Positions 63,923 to 64,000 of a DNA stretch of 64,000 bases are shown in pieces. The stretch is from Dama dama (lineage: Eukaryota > Chordata > Mammalia > Artiodactyla > Cervidae), in the NCBI RefSeq assembly GCF_033118175.1, contig NC_083691.1, positions 56,820,001 to 56,884,000 of the forward strand. The letters run 5' to 3'. The notes beneath the pieces were generated by a model, which was given only the letters and a program-made list of their open reading frames with translations, was not told where the DNA came from and did not search any database. Position numbers and translations under genes: made by a program. The first letter of the stretch is position 1. Every line of letters starts with the position of its first letter.

Positions 63923-64000
63923 ATCAAGGTCATCAAAAATAAGGAAAATGAGAAACTGTTACAGGTGGAAGAGAGGGGCTAAGGAGACATAATAACAAGA

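Noticed and set aside
1..64000. CRISPR arrays, operons, phage or other prokaryotic systems
   Set aside because: No regularly spaced repeats, ribosome-binding sites or prokaryotic gene organisation. All recurring motifs are ruminant SINEs, LINEs or microsatellites.
1..64000. Endogenous retrovirus with LTRs
   Set aside because: No paired LTRs, primer-binding site or gag/pol/env frames recognised. The RT signatures present are BovB and L1 type.

Overview
This 64 kb window is nuclear DNA from a ruminant, almost certainly a bovid. The evidence is the repeats: Bov-tA, Bov-A and Bov-A2 SINEs, tRNA-Glu-derived CHR-type SINEs, and the BovB (RTE) LINE recur throughout. They lie beside ruminant L1 3' ends and older mammalian repeats (MIR, L2, MER5 and other hAT remnants). 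No intact protein-coding gene is visible. Long open frames are mostly LINE ORF fragments, antisense LINE readings or frames across SINEs. Family names are by recognition of consensus phrases, and element edges are usually good to about 5-20 bp.

Layout. 1-36 kb: unique DNA cut by dozens of SINEs, with BovB pieces at 0.1, 1.4, 24.2, 32.3 and 33.9 kb and L1 pieces at 7.6, 9.8, 20.8, 21.3-22.9, 26.8 and 33.2-35.4 kb. Several insertions keep target-site duplications (TSDs), so their order can be read. 36-39.5 kb: an L1 3' end, a near-complete MIR, a MER5A-like remnant and the only CpG-island-like stretch (about 38.2-39.05 kb), a possible promoter. 40.2-41.7 kb: a processed retrocopy of DNAJA1 (HSP40) with a 5' leader, 397 codons in one frame with a single stop at codon 274, a 3' UTR, a poly(A) tail and a perfect 16-bp TSD. 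It sits beside a splice-site-bounded 68-nt candidate exon on the minus strand. 43.5-50 kb: an L1 3' end, then an essentially full-length BovB (45.24-49.94 kb) holding three nested insertions, one a second BovB. 50-64 kb: a hAT MITE, more SINEs, old L1 and L2 remnants, and unique DNA.

No operon, CRISPR, phage, plasmid or bacterial system is present and nothing supports a new biochemical system. The most informative observations are structural: the DNAJA1 retrocopy landing in a polypyrimidine tract, BovB inserted in BovB, a ~108-bp unique segment copied into a SINE 740 bp away, a probable twin-primed L1, and the CpG-rich block.
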